A stretch of 64,000 nucleotides of DNA from Zingiber officinale (GCF_018446385.1 NW_024589898.1:1-64000); one strand, 5' to 3'. Shown: positions 51,147-62,914, counted from the first letter of the stretch. A program made the numbers and translations. Notes: generated by a model not told the origin, from the sequence alone.

Positions 51147-53432
51147 CTACTCAATATAATCATAAAGGGTCTTGGGGATGTTATCCAAAAGCGCCATCTG
51201 ATCGCCGACCGGAATAGTAGTGGACTCCAGGAGAAGACCCTTAGACTTCAGATATGTCAGGGTGGCGGTCATAGCCAAGTCGAAGGCTGTGTACATCTGC
51301 TCGCAGATTTTCTCCGAGAATGCAGGCGAGCGGATGTAGCCCTGTCTTAGAGCAGCAACCCGACTCGGCTCGGTCTCTTGGTACTCTTTGAAGGCTAATT
51401 GAGCTGCAGCGAGGGATTCTTGCAAAGTGGTCAGCTCGTCCTTATGCTTGGTGGCGTCGGCCGAGCGGCTCATCTTCTCTTGGTCAAGCTGCTCCATCAA
51501 CTCCTTGACCTTCAACTCCAGGCCTCGAGCCTCCACATTCTTCGTCTCCAAGTCGGAAATGGTCGTATTCTTCCGAGTGGTGGCCAGGGTAAATTTTTGC
51601 TCAAACGACTTGACCTGCCGCTCGAGCTCGGCCAGATGATGAGCCCGGTCGGCTGTTTTCTTCTGTTCGGCCGCCAACATATCTTGTGTCTTCTTAAGCT
51701 CCTTCTGCAGCTCGGAGTAAGACGGGCCTTGAGAGCCGGACGGACCGCACGCCGCCTTCAGTTGCCTTAACTCCTCATCCACCATGGCTAAACGATTAGA
51801 GACTGCAATATCCTCCACCCATCTCTGGCAAAAGAAAATTAGAGTTATTAGTGGCCGATCGGAAACAATGTGTACAAAACTTCGAAGAAAGCGAACTTAC
51901 CCCCGTGGCCTCCTGCATGTGGCTATTGGCCAAGTTCCGGAGGGGAATCAGCGCGATGCGCGCCCGAGCATCGGCCCACATCTCCGCTAGGGGCCCTTTC
52001 AAGGTAGTGGTGTGCTCGGGAGCGGTTGGCCGGTCGGCCTCTGGCAGCAGTTCTTCAGTCGGGAGATGAAGAGTGACTCGTACGGTGCGGCCATGACCGT
52101 GGGTCGTCCGACCGGCGGTCGGAAGGGGATCAGAAGCCGGCGCAGAAAACTGAGAATGAATGGTTGAGCGTTGGACTGAGTGAAGAGCGGGCGGAAGGGT
52201 GCTAACCGGAGTAGCCTCAATTGGAACAGCCGGCTCGTCCCATTCGGAAGGCGTCCGGTCGGACGAAATGGCTTCGACCTCTGGCGCCTTGCCCCGAGCC
52301 GTCGCAGTGACCCGCTCGGATGGTTGGACCGCGGAGGTAGCCGACCGCAGGGGAGTCTCCACTCGGCGTCTCTTTGGTAGAGGTTGCTCCTCCTCCCGAG
52401 CGGAACCTTCCTCGGGGACAGTTGGTTCCCCAGTGGCGGTGGCTCCGCTGGCCACATTTTGTTGAGAAGCTGGAGCGGCCGACTCAGCCTGAGTCCCACT
52501 TTCCCCTTCATGGGATCCGACCGGCTGGATACCCAGCATTTCCATTTCTTTGGCCGCCGCGGCTTCGAGCGTCGCCGCCTTTCTCTTCAAAACGTCGGCC
52601 ATTACCGAATCCATGACGATGTCCGCTGTAAAGGAAAGAAGAGAAATCAGTTAGCAATCAAAACAAAGGACCAAGTAAAATGCTTACCAAAGTCGCTCGG
52701 AAGGGGAGTCCGCATTGGACTCAGGCCGAAGATGTACATCACCCCTTCGTGAAGAAGCTTATTGATGTCAAGCCGCAGACCGGCTAGCATATTTGCCGCA
52801 TAGAGGTAGTCCGGTCGGGTCTTGAATTTCTTCAGCTCGGGAGTGGGGGGCAATTTGACCTGCCACTTGGTCGGGAAGTTGGCCTGATCGGACATACGGA
52901 TGTAGAAAAAATAATCCTTCCAATGTTTATTGGAAGTGCGTAGTTTGTTGAAGAAGACTAAGCCGGGCCGAGCTTGGAACATGAAAGTGCCCGGCTCGGC
53001 TTGCTTGGGGTAATAGAAATAAAAGAAGACCTCCGGTCGGAGGGGGATGTTGTGAATCTTGAACAAAATAACAACACCGCAGAGGAGACGAAAGGTGTTG
53101 GGTACCAGACTGCCGAGCGGCACACCGAAAAAATTACAAACATCTATGATGAAAGGATGTACGGGGAAACGTAGACCGGCAGTAAACTGGTCGCGGAAGA
53201 CACAGAAAGCTCCGCGCGGCGGCCTGTGCGGCCGAGCGGAAGGACCGGCTAAAAGAAGTTCAAAATCTTCGGGGATTTCGAAATTGTCTGTCAGAATATC
53301 AAAATCGCACTGGTCGAATCGGGACTGCATGGTGGTGTACCATGGGCCGAGGGACTGTTCTTCGGGATGGGAAGAGCTAGCCTTGAGTCGATCGGAAGGA
53401 GTCAAAAAGGCAAAAAGGCAGGAGAAAAACAA
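51147..53432 (-). other. Antisense gene inside the Tat element (gypsy-type transposon domain plus coiled coil)
   Basis: Part of the retroelement, on the strand opposite to gag-pol. The upstream block (about 52.65-53.43 kb) matches the plant 'putative gypsy-type transposon' domain (PF04195 as I recall it), with features such as VHPFIIDVCNFFGVPLGSLV and RPEVFFYFYYPKQ. The middle block (about 51.8-52.6 kb) is low-complexity and rich in Pro, Ala and Glu. The third block (about 51.15-51.8 kb) is a predicted coiled coil. The blocks are separated by short segments with GT-AG borders, fitting the splicing known for antisense genes of the Tat/Grande/Retand group. Its function is unknown; it is not needed by the gag-pol cycle as far as is known. 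Confidence 0.8.
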
Positions 53433-54006
53433 CAGCCAACGAAAAGAGGTTTCAAGGATTGGAACTAGGGAAAGAAATGCGGATGAGACACCGGAAATGA
53501 GGAAGAAAAGTTATAAAGCCTTACAGAGAGGAAAGGGATCAAGGAAGAGGCGCCGGAGAGCGTCGGAGAACAGAAACGGTATCGCCGGAGCTCCAAGCGC
53601 TGGGGGCAGGGGTTGAAATCGCGGAGGCAAATGAGAGAAAGAAGGAAAGGAAGGATTTATAGGGTGGAGGTCGGGCGGCCTCCACCGTTGGATCCAGGTC
53701 ACGGGAAACAAAGCATGCATCGTGCCGTCCATTTCGAATCGCTTCGATCACATCAAAGCACCATGCCACCGCCGCCGTACGATGATGGCAGTACGCCACG
53801 TGGCATTCGACCATTCGAAGCATTTAATGAACGCATGCTCAGCCTTAATGTCGAAGATTGGCGCAACACACGAGGAGACCCGATGAATGCCATTGTTGAT
53901 TTACTTTTAAGGCCATTTAGGCGGTAGGCCGATCGGAGGATACTAGCACGGAGGAGCCGCCCGACTAGCAATCGCCTCCTTCGACTAGACTTGAAGGGGA
54001 GGCAAG

Positions 54007-54796
54007 TGATCCGGTTGTAAGAACAGGGGACCCCCGTCCGGTGGGGTCAACGCCACGTGGAAGTCAAAGTGGCAGGTGGCCGGCCGGAGAGGGGTGGGTT
54101 CGACCGGCCGAGCGGCCGGGCGGTGTCTAGTTGATTAAAGGCGTCTCGTCGAAAGTCAGGGTTCCGACGCTCAGCGGACAAGATCGCAGGGCCGATCGGA
54201 CTGCATGCTCGGCCAAAGCCATCAGGTAGCATACTGCGAAGTCGCCACAAAGCACGTGATTGAGAATCGCCCTAAGTAAACCGCCGTATACGTCCGGGCG
54301 GATGTCGTGGAAGCTGGCCGGCCGGACGATCTCCAGGGAGTAAGGGCAAAAGGACAAGTGACATCTTTTTCTGACAGCGGGTATGTTCTACATGTAGACC
54401 ATACTCCAAATCTTATGACAGGGGGTTCCATTGTCCCATCGAGGACATGCTTGGACTGTAGCAGTAGGGGTCAGGTAAGCTCACTGACAAGCCCTTATTG
54501 GGGTATGGGCCGCAGACACGTGTACACCTCGGTATGTGTACACTCGCTTCTCCGCGGCCCTATATAAAGACCCTCATCCTTCGCCGGAGGTACGCATTCT
54601 AATATTTGGAGAGCCACTTTTTCATTGCTTGCTTACCTGACTTGAGCGTCGGAGGTTCGTCGCCGGGAACCCCTTCCTGGCCCGACTTTTGTGCAGGCTC
54701 GCCGGAGATTCGTGCGACCAGATGGAGGCCTACGTCATCGACTAGGAGAGCGCCACGTGCCCAACGTCCGTTGGTTCAGCGATTCGGACAGGATCA
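54007..54796 (+). repeat. 3' LTR of the Tat element
   Basis: 790 bp, the same length and ends as the 5' LTR, about 97 per cent identical by eye. It is followed directly by the target duplication ATAGT and A/T-rich host sequence. Confidence 0.95.
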
Positions 54797-54801
54797 ATAG
54801 T

Positions 54802-55969
54802 TATAAATTATTCTATTTTCCCTTTGTCTACATTCTATCATTTACAATTGTTCTTGTTTAGGTAATAAAAAATATAGTTTGTTTTTTCTTTTGCTCTATG
54901 CCTAAAAAGACTTTCATTTAGTTCTTGATAAATGATAATAGCTGATTTGGTCTCATTGCGATTTTTATTTTTTAAGGATTGTATTCAGTTTTATTATTTT
55001 TGGACATTATTTTTTATTTATTTATTTTTTGTGCTTCACCGATGATGAGTTGAGCATGAGAATATGATTTTATTATTATTATTATTATCTTATTTCATTG
55101 TTCTTATTTACTCAATTTTGTTCCTTTTTTTATAAGGGTTGTTCTCTTTATTTTTCATTTAAATAATTAGACAAACTTTTATCTTTCTTTATTTTGAAAT
55201 AATTTTGAATACACTTATTTTTTTAGTTAAGAGAATTGTAAACTTATTAATTATTATATCTAATAATAATACTCTGTTTAATATTGTAAAATTTATATTT
55301 ATTTGAATTTGATTATCAAAATTTGAATATAAAATTTTAATTAATAATTTTACGTTTAAAAAGTAAGAAAATTAAATTGTATAAAAAAATATTTTTTAAA
55401 ATTAATATTTTGTTTGTAAAAAAAAATTAAATTACCATTTTTATCCCAATTTGAGGTTTTTTTTTTTCTAAACAATGTTAAAGATCGAATTTTTTTTTTC
55501 TAAATACCTCAAATAGGCCGACCTTGCTCTTGAATTGGCCCGTCTAATTAACAATCCACCTGGAGTTAGATTGATTATTTTTTCAATCCGTCCGAATAAC
55601 GAGCCGATCCGCCTTGATAATTTTAGACATCACATAAATATTTCAAACTAAATTTATTGTGTTTATTGCAGATATAATTTTAAAATTTTGAAATCAATTG
55701 ATCACCCTGATTGTGATACAGCAGGATATAATTGGAAATTATTTGATAAATATGAAAGTCAGATTCGCGTATTGGGTGGGTATTACGACTAAGAACGCGG
55801 TTTCAGTAAATCGCTGAATTTCTTTTCTTCTTTAAATATTCGTCGCCGTTTTAGTTTCGGAATCGGTGGCGATCGCCGATTTACCCATCTCCAACGATTT
55901 CGTGGTTCGGAGACCTAGACCTTCTCTCCTCTTCCCTTGATCGAAGGAGGCGGCGAACGAAGACGCCGA
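54802..55969. other. A/T-rich intergenic region and promoter of the LLG gene
   Basis: 54802-55500 is very A/T-rich with no gene. 55780-55969 becomes GC-richer and probably holds the promoter and 5' UTR of the downstream gene. No clear TATA box could be fixed. Confidence 0.45.
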
Positions 55970-57419
55970 ATGGACTCGAATCCAAAGCTCTCGTTAATGG
56001 TTGCTGTTCTTTCGGCGATCGCTGGATTGGCGGCTGCTTCGAGCTTTATCTCAGGTGATCCCTCTTCTTGGTGAAATTTGGTCTTTCGAGCCGGATTTGG
56101 TGAGTTTACGAAATGTTTTTGGCTTTAGATGATGCGTCGGTGCCTCATGGATCTGGTGGTCGGAGCTTGCTCCAAGCAACAACTAGTAAGATTTCATTCT
56201 CTGTTCCTTTCTTTACCTCCTTAACCATCTTTTTCTTAGATTTATCCTCGAGATCCATTGCGTTTCTCGAACGCACGTTTTGCCTATTTTTTCTTTTTCA
56301 ATAATCTGGGTCAATGATTATTAACTTCGATGAAGAATTTGTAGTCCCTGATTTAATACAACAAAAGCTGTGTTAGTCCCACTCATTTCAGCTCCGCTAA
56401 TGATTCATGTACCTGAAGACCCTGACCATCTAAGCTATCAGTTATTGATTTGAAAAAGCTTATGCTAATCCATAGCACAGACTTGAGTTAGTAGCTGCGA
56501 ATGATTCGAGGAGATTTAGCATCATGTAGTTGATTTGACTGTCTTGTTTCTCACTTAGCTTTTCCACATTGTCTTTGCCCATCGTTTCACAAAGAACAGT
56601 TTGATGGATTCATATACAGTGTAAGGGAATGCGTCCTTCAACAACAATAAGTAAAGATTTGTTCATGTGTGTGGCGTCGATGATGAACCAGCGATTGAGC
56701 AACTCATGTTTATGGCAATATTGTTTTTGAGTCAGCAACTTAAGCTGAGTTTTATTTGCAGTGAGCATCTCTCAATTGAGATGATACATGAATTAGGATA
56801 GAAGTGAAATGTCAGAAGGTTTAGCACAAAAGGTGAACTTGTCACAATTTGCACTTCTAGAAACTAACTCGACATTTTACTAAGGTCATCATATTGCAAT
56901 ATTTGCACCAGTAGCTTTAGCTAAGATGCCGAGTGATTTCATTCATCATGTGAATGAGGGATCATTGGAAGAAACTGCTATGTAGAATTTTCTTGCTTCT
57001 CTGTGGTCATCCATTGGATTTATCATGAATTTGTAGTTTAACTCGTCTTGCATCACTGCCTAGGTTGCCCTGTGAACTTTGAGTTCATGAACTATACAAT
57101 CATCACAAGCCGGTGCAAGGGTCCCCGGTATCCGGCAGATCAATGTTGCAGAGCTCTCACGGATTTTGCATGCCCGTATGCTGAACAAATAAACAATTTG
57201 ACGAACGATTGTGCACAAATCATGTTCAGTTACATCCATCTCTACGGGAACTACCCTCCAGGGCTATTCGCGAACGAATGCCACGGTGGCAAGTTAGGGA
57301 TTTCTTGCATGGCTAGTGCCCCACAGCCGCCGATCAGTTCACGCACAGGACGCAAGAACCAAAGCCTTATTTCTTTGGCCTTGCTTTTGTGTGGTCTCCT
57401 AGGGTTTATGCTTTGTTAA
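55970..57419 (+). CDS. LLG: LORELEI-like GPI-anchored protein (LLG/LRE family)
   Basis: Three exons, 55970-56054, 56129-56185 and 57064-57419, give 165 residues with GT-AG introns. Residues 1 to about 24 (MDSNPKLSLMVAVLSAIAGL and on) form a signal peptide. The mature part has the family's eight cysteines: CPVNFEFMNYTIITSRCKGP, DQCC, FACPY, NNLTNDCAQIMFSYIHLYG, NYPPGLFANECHGG and GISC. The C-terminus (SLISLALLLCGLLGFMLC) is a GPI-attachment signal preceded by small residues. LLG proteins are co-receptors and chaperones for CrRLK1L kinases such as FERONIA and for RALF peptides at the plasma membrane, in growth, fertilisation and immunity. Which paralogue this is cannot be told. The gene is convergent with HSP90, whose stop codon lies 806 bp downstream. 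Confidence 0.94.
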
Positions 57420-58224
57420 CCAAAGTGGAATAAGTTGTAGATTTCCAAAAGATGCAAGACCACAGTCCAATATTATTACAGTTGAGTTAAATTTGATAAA
57501 ATTGTTATAGGAATATGGCCATGTGTTATCACTATGTATCTATTAATTCGATAGAACAATAAGATTTTTTTAGTAACCCATCTTTAAGTAGTTGAGCTCT
57601 TGTTCCTCTTTTGTTGCAGGTCGTATTGTCCTCTTCCATAATGAACCTTGACAAAATGAAAGAACTGCTTGTTCAAAACGCAAAAATAATCAAGTAGATT
57701 AGCTCATTCCTGTGTTCCTAAGAGCTGCACAAGACTAAAAGATCCTTATAATACTGCATAAACAATGCAAAAGGTTTTCCCATCAGAAATCATGTGGGTG
57801 TTACAGCCCCTCCAGAGGGCTGTAAGTACATGATGAATAATCAAAAGTCCAAAGAATCATTCGAACTATCAGAAATCTAGAGGGGAAAATGGGAAACTAA
57901 TAACTTTAATGGATTCTTCAATTGATTTAGAACTCAAATGAAAAGAAAATAACGAAAAGGCAGCTTGTAGAGTTCCCACTGTCACCGATAACCATCCCAT
58001 GCTCCACTTTGATCTTAGATATTTCACTAAATATCAAATTAAGATAGAATTAAGCAAAATGTCCAAGTAGATATTAAAATAAAATGCACTTAAAGCTTCT
58101 ATTAGTCTTAAGGCTACTGCAAGGAAAATAGACTTTGTCAAGGCATGGATAAGTAGAGGACACGGCAAAACCATAAACTCAAATTAGCACCACGAACTCC
58201 AGCAAACAAGCAGCATTGAAAAGC
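57420..58224. other. Convergent 3' UTR region between LLG and HSP90
   Basis: The two genes end facing each other here. The sequence is A/T-rich, without coding potential, and must contain both 3' UTRs. No further feature can be supported. Confidence 0.5.
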
Positions 58225-61200
58225 TTAGTCGACTTCCTCCATCTTGCTCTCCTCTGCATCCCCTTCCTCAAGGGCAGGCATGTCGGTGTCTTCCACCTTG
58301 TCATCCTCATCGATGCTGAGACCTAACTTGAGCATGCGATGAATCCTGTTGCCGAAAGTGTTGGGATCATCAAGACTGAAACCGGAAGTTAAGAGGGCAG
58401 TTTCATAGAGCAACAATGTCAGATCCTTGACAGACTTATCATTCTTGTCAGCATCAGCCCGCTTCCTCAACTCTTCCATGATTGGATTCTCTGGGTTTAT
58501 CTCCATAGTTTTCTTGCTCGACATGTAACCAGACATGGAGGAGTCCCTCAGAGCTTGAGCCTTCATGATCCTCTCCATGTTAGCAGTCCATCCATACTCA
58601 CCAGTGACCAAACAACAGGGAGAGTCAACCACGCGATCAGAGACAACGACCTTTTCAACCTTGTCACCAAGCACTTCCTTGATGACCTTGCAGAGCCCTT
58701 CAAACTTCTCCTTTAGAGTTTCCTTTGTCTTTTTCTCATCCTCACTCTCGTCCAGCTTCAGTCCCTCCTTTGTAGCAGACACAAGCTTCTTGCCCTCGAA
58801 GTCCTTCAGCTGGCCAACAGCATATTCATCAATCGCATCAACCATAAAGAGAACCTCATAGCCCTTCTTCTTCAACTTTTCAAGGAAGGGAGAATTCTCC
58901 ACAGCCTTTTTGCTTTCACCAGTGATATAGTAAATGTCATTCTGGCCCTCCTTCATTCTTGTAACATAGTCCTTGAGGCTTGTCATCTCATCACCGCTCT
59001 TGGTGGAATGGAACCTCAACAATTCAGCAATCTTAGACCTATTCTGGGAATCTTCATGGATTCCGAGCTTGAGATTTTTCGAGAATGACTCATAGAACTT
59101 GTTGTAATCCTCCTTGTTCTCAGCAATCTCAAAGAAGAGCTCAATGCATTTCTTCACTAGGTTCTTGCGGATAACCTTGAGGATCTTGTTCTGCTGAAGA
59201 GTCTCTCTTGAGATATTGAGTGGAAGGTCCTCAGAGTCCACAATTCCCTTTATAAAGCTCAAGTACTCAGGAATCAATTCCTCACAGTTGTCCATGATGA
59301 AAACACGACGAACATAGAGCTTGATGTTGTTGAGCTTCTTCCTAGTGTCAAAGAGATCAAAAGGAGCTCTTTTTGGCACAAACAAAACAGCCTTGAACTC
59401 AAGTTGGCCTTCAACCGAGAAATGTTTCACAGCCAAATGCTCCTCCCAATCATTTGTGAGGCTCTTGTAGAAAGCAGAATACTCTTCCTTGGTGATTTCT
59501 TCAGGTTTCCTCATCCAGATGGGTTTCTGTTTGTTGACCAATGACCATTCATGGGAAACCTCCTTGATCTTCTTCTTTTTCTTCTCTTTCTCATCCTTTT
59601 CCTCATCAACATCTTCCACCTTGCCCTCTTCAGTGTCTTTCTTTTCTTCTTCATCCTCATCATCTGAGATTTCTTTCTCAGTGGTTTTCTCAGTCCACAG
59701 GGAGATGGGATAGCTGATGAATTCAGAGTGCTTCTTCACCAAGTCTTTAAGGCGGCGTTCCTCGAGATATTCCAACTGCAATAATACATCCAGAGTCATT
59801 CATCTTATCAGTTAGTACCACCGACAATCTTAATTATCAAACATGGTTGTTGAAACAAAGTACAATGAACAACCAAATGATTCTAGGTAACCACTATGAT
59901 TCTATCTTGAAACATAGAGCTTAAAAAAGTGAAGGATAAGCAAGTAATCTGTGAAAAATCACACCTATTTTATACAATGGGATAATCTACAACTACAGAT
60001 AGCAGCATAGTGAAGTAAAGAGCATATGATTCACAACATCAGTGTCATCGATATAGTTTTGCTAAAAGATTAATATGTCAAACACTTGTTGTTTAACATC
60101 ACATGAGGATGCAAGGAAATTAGAAGAGAGAAATAGAATAAATACATTTTGTTTAGAGTAATTGCCACATGAAAGATTTCTACATCTACAATAAACAACA
60201 TTTCTCCATCAAGTTTCATATCATAATTAATTCCACTCTAGTTTCAATCATATTTGAATAACCTATTTGTTGAAAGCTAGTTCCAACGTTAATGGAGTTA
60301 AATTTAGGAACTGTTTCGTATACAAATTCAGAGTCGTGCATTCTACAAACAAACTAAAAATTCAAAAATTACATATAATCAAAAAAAGGATTTGGATGAA
60401 AAATAACTAAACATACTATTAGGAATTCTTAAAAATTCATAAGAGTAATTGTGGAGTACACATAACGCCAGCATATAGATACTTTACAACTCCCCACATA
60501 TTAAATACAAACTGAGGAATTTCCAGCAATATAGAATTATGCAATCGGAATATTTTCCAGCAATAATTGATTTTATACAAGTTTTAAACTATGGAAAAGT
60601 AATTATAAACTTTTCTTCTACAGGCAAGCAGAATAAAGCAAGCAGAATAAAGCAATCCTGTAAACGACAAGCTACGTAATGGTTGAGTAAAGTTTGGTGT
60701 TACCTGATCCTCCTTGAGGAAGAGAGTGATTTTTGTTCCCCTTCCAAGATTCTCCCCTGAGGAATCCCGGGTAACCGTAAACGAACCCCCAGCCTGGGAC
60801 TCCCAAACGTACTGCTCGTCGTCATTATGCTTGGTGGTCACCACGACCCTTTCAGCCACCAGATACGCAGAATAAAACCCAACTCCAAATTGGCCGATCA
60901 TGCTGACATCAGCTCCAGCAGCGAGGGCCTCCATGAACTCCTTGGTACCGGACCGGGCAATTGTACCAAGATTGTTAACCAGATCGGATTTTGACATACC
61001 GATACCGCTGTCAATAATGGACAAGGTATTCGTGGCCTTATCCGGAACAATATGGATGAAGAGCTCCGGCTGAGCGTCGAGCTTGCTCTTGTCCGTGAGA
61101 CTCTCGAACCGGATCTTGTCTAAGGCCTTCATTACAGCCATGACAGCAACAACGAAGAATTCTTTCATATAAAAAAAAACAAAGCAAAAACGTTGTTCTC

Positions 61201-61357
61201 ATGATCGAGATTAGGGAGGACGAGAACTCACATCGGAGGAGTTACTGATGAGCTCGCGAAGGAAGATCTCCTTGTTGGAGTAGAAAGTATTGATGATGAG
61301 GCTGAGGAGCTGGTTGATCTCCGCCTGAAAAGCAAAGGTCTCTGTCTCGGCAGCCAT
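58225..61357 (-). CDS. HSP90: Cytosolic HSP90 molecular chaperone, 699 residues
   Basis: Three exons, 61232-61357, 60704-61126 and 58225-59775, encode 699 residues, the same length as cytosolic plant HSP90s; introns are GT-AG. It begins [18 protein letters not shown]. The ATPase domain has [16 protein letters not shown] (N-box), DSGIGM (about 81-86), [11 protein letters not shown] and [12 protein letters not shown]. An acidic, Lys-rich linker spans about residues 216-258. The middle domain has [18 protein letters not shown] with the catalytic-loop arginine. The C-terminus ends in MEEVD, the docking site for TPR co-chaperones such as HOP. It has no signal or transit peptide and no KDEL, so it is cytosolic or nuclear. 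It folds kinases, receptors and NLR immune proteins. Heat-shock-element-like sites lie upstream (61470-61482 and 61545-61557), so heat induction is likely. Intact. Confidence 0.98.
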
Positions 61358-61440
61358 GGCAGGATCTGTTTGATTCCACCAAGCGATCGGCGCCGGAGAT
61401 GTGGGCGAGAATGAGGACTAGGGTTGAAGGAAGAGGCGGA

Positions 61441-61557
61441 ATATATAATGTAGCAGAAGCGAAGCGTGGTTCTAGACTCTTCTGTAGATCATTTTCTATG
61501 AGACCGGATCAAACGACAAAAGCAGGATCCGAATCCGATAAGAATTCTAGATGTTTC
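61441..61557 (-). promoter_or_regulatory. HSP90 promoter: TATA-like box and two heat-shock-element-like sites
   Basis: On the minus strand a TATA-like TTATATAT (61441-61448) lies about 85 bp before the start codon. Just upstream is GAAGAGTCTAGAA (61470-61482) and further up GAAACATCTAGAA (61545-61557). Both match three inverted nGAAn units with one unit imperfect (GAAnnnTCnnGAA). Position and spacing fit binding of heat-shock factor trimers; this is inference from motif only. Confidence 0.65.
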
Positions 61558-62038
61558 TGTGTTTAAAGAGTGTACGCTAATTAAAACACTTTTCCATTCA
61601 TATCTTATATTAACTGGAAATTTGTTGGAACGAAGATCAATTTGTCGATAAATAAGATTAAAAATAAAAATAAATAATTCTTTAGAATGTTATCTAATTA
61701 CATATCAAATCAATTTATTTCCTCTCCCCTTTATTAAATAAAGCTTCGAATATTTACATATACATAAATTGATGTGTGTGGTCTTTTAACATTAATTAAA
61801 TAAATTTTATGATGTGTTTTTTTAATGGAGATTTTGTTTTTGAATTGGATTGTTAATTTGTTATTATATATTTTGATAAACAATATTCTAAATCGGAAAT
61901 GTGAGAAAATATAATTTTCAATATAAATAATTTTAATTCAGCCAAGAAAAGCTCTCCGCCGTTGATGCTTTTTGTGATCAATAAACACGTCAATTAAAGC
62001 ATTTGCCGTCATCTTCAGTCGAGAATTAAACTGGGATT
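61558..62038. other. A/T-rich region between the HSP90 and RPL10-like genes
   Basis: Intergenic sequence between the divergent HSP90 promoter and the L10-like start. It is A/T-rich with no coding region or clear repeat. It would include any promoter of the L10-like gene. Confidence 0.4.
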
Positions 62039-62681
62039 GTGCTACCATTTAGGCTTCGGGCTTCCACGGCGGCGACAAGGGCCTCCTTCTCCTCCTCCTC
62101 CGGTCATGACATCCGTAAGCTCCGCCTTGTCCGCCACCCTCCCTCGATACGCGCGGTGGTGTCCCGTATGAAGAAGGAGACGGTGCGTCGGGAGCTGCAG
62201 AACTGCCACCTTCTCGCCAGGATCTGGTGCCATGGCCTCACGGTACGGCAGCTGCAGGCGCTCCGTGGATCCCTTCCTCCCACTTCGAATCTCATCGTTG
62301 CCAAGAATACGCTCGTGGAGAAGGCCATCTCCGGCACCCGGTGGGACCCCCTTCAGCCCTGCGCCAAGGGGATGAACGCCTGGCTCTTCGTGCACTCGGA
62401 CGAGATCCCGCCCGACATCAAGCCCTGCCGTGACTTACATCGGGAATTCAAGCTCTCCCTCAATGACTTCACCGGCGCCGTCTTTGAGGGCCGTCTCTAT
62501 GGGCCCGACGATCGACTTCCAAGCCCTTGAGACCATGCCCACGCGGATGGAATCGTACGCTTACCTCCTCGGCTGCTTGCAGACTCCTGCTGTCTCCTTA
62601 TTGAGCGTATTTCAGTTGCCGGAGAAGGATGCTAACCAAGCTGCAGAAGGAACCACCGCAGCAGCCTCTTCTGAGAACTAG
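62039..62681 (+). pseudogene. RPL10: Plastid-type ribosomal protein uL10 gene with a frameshift
   Basis: An intronless frame starts MLPFRLRASTAATRASFSSS, a Ser/Ala/Arg-rich leader like an organelle transit peptide. It continues RMKKETVRRELQNCHLLARI, LPPTSNLIVAKNTLVEKAI, KGMNAWLFVHSDEIPPDIKP and FTGAVFEGRLYGP, all uL10 landmarks as in chloroplast L10. The normal continuation FQALETMPTRMESYAYLLG is present but in the next frame. One extra base around 62508-62514 would explain this; the first frame ends at 62530 and the second at 62681. The C-terminal part is also shorter than usual. uL10 forms the base of the ribosomal stalk. It may be a decaying duplicate, or a working gene with an assembly error. 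The absence of introns does not prove retrotransposition. Confidence 0.8.
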
Positions 62682-62914
62682 AGCTAGGTAATTGTAGTAT
62701 GCAATCCCTAATATGATCCTCTTTCTACACTCATGCTTTAGTTAGGTTCTCTTGATTGCTTGGCGAGCGTCTAATCCTTTTCTAGAGGAATATTTAGCTC
62801 TATAAGAGTAACAGAACTTGCATAATTTACAATTAGGATCTCTGTTATAGACTAGCAGCCTTAATGTCTTTCTAGAAATGTAGAGGAAGAAGAAAATTTG
62901 GTTTGCCAAACAAT
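62682..62914. other. Short region between the L10-like gene and the copia LTR
   Basis: Non-coding. It may contain the 3' UTR of the L10-like gene. No other feature was seen. Confidence 0.4.

Larger units (their letters stand above)
44421..54796 (+). mobile_element. Ty3/gypsy retrotransposon, Tat lineage, both LTRs and target duplication present
   Basis: A 10.4-kb fossil element with LTRs at 44421-45210 and 54007-54796 and a perfect 5-bp duplication ATAGT (44416-44420 and 54797-54801). A primer-binding-like site TTTGGCGCCATCTGTGGG follows the 5' LTR, and a purine tract GAAGGGGAGGCAAG precedes the 3' LTR. Parts in order: gag (about 45.3-46.2 kb), aspartic protease (about 46.6-47.0), reverse transcriptase and RNase H (about 47.4-48.7), a second RNase H of the archaeal-like type (about 48.7-49.1), and integrase with zinc-binding and catalytic regions (about 49.3-50.2). 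A tandem array follows at 50530-50791, then an antisense gene at about 51.1-53.45 kb. Dual RNase H and an antisense gene mark the Tat/Retand group. It is structurally whole but broken in its sense coding region, with about three breaks. The LTRs differ at roughly 24 of 790 sites by eye (about 3 per cent), about 1 million years at a grass-like rate. Confidence 0.93.

Noticed and set aside
58565-59713. Serine-rich plus-strand frames opposite HSP90
   Set aside because: They are the complement of the Glu/Lys-rich linker and coding sequence of HSP90.
62042-62395. 117-codon minus-strand frame opposite the L10-like gene
   Set aside because: It is the complement of a GC-rich coding sequence with no homology of its own, whereas the plus strand has clear uL10 motifs.
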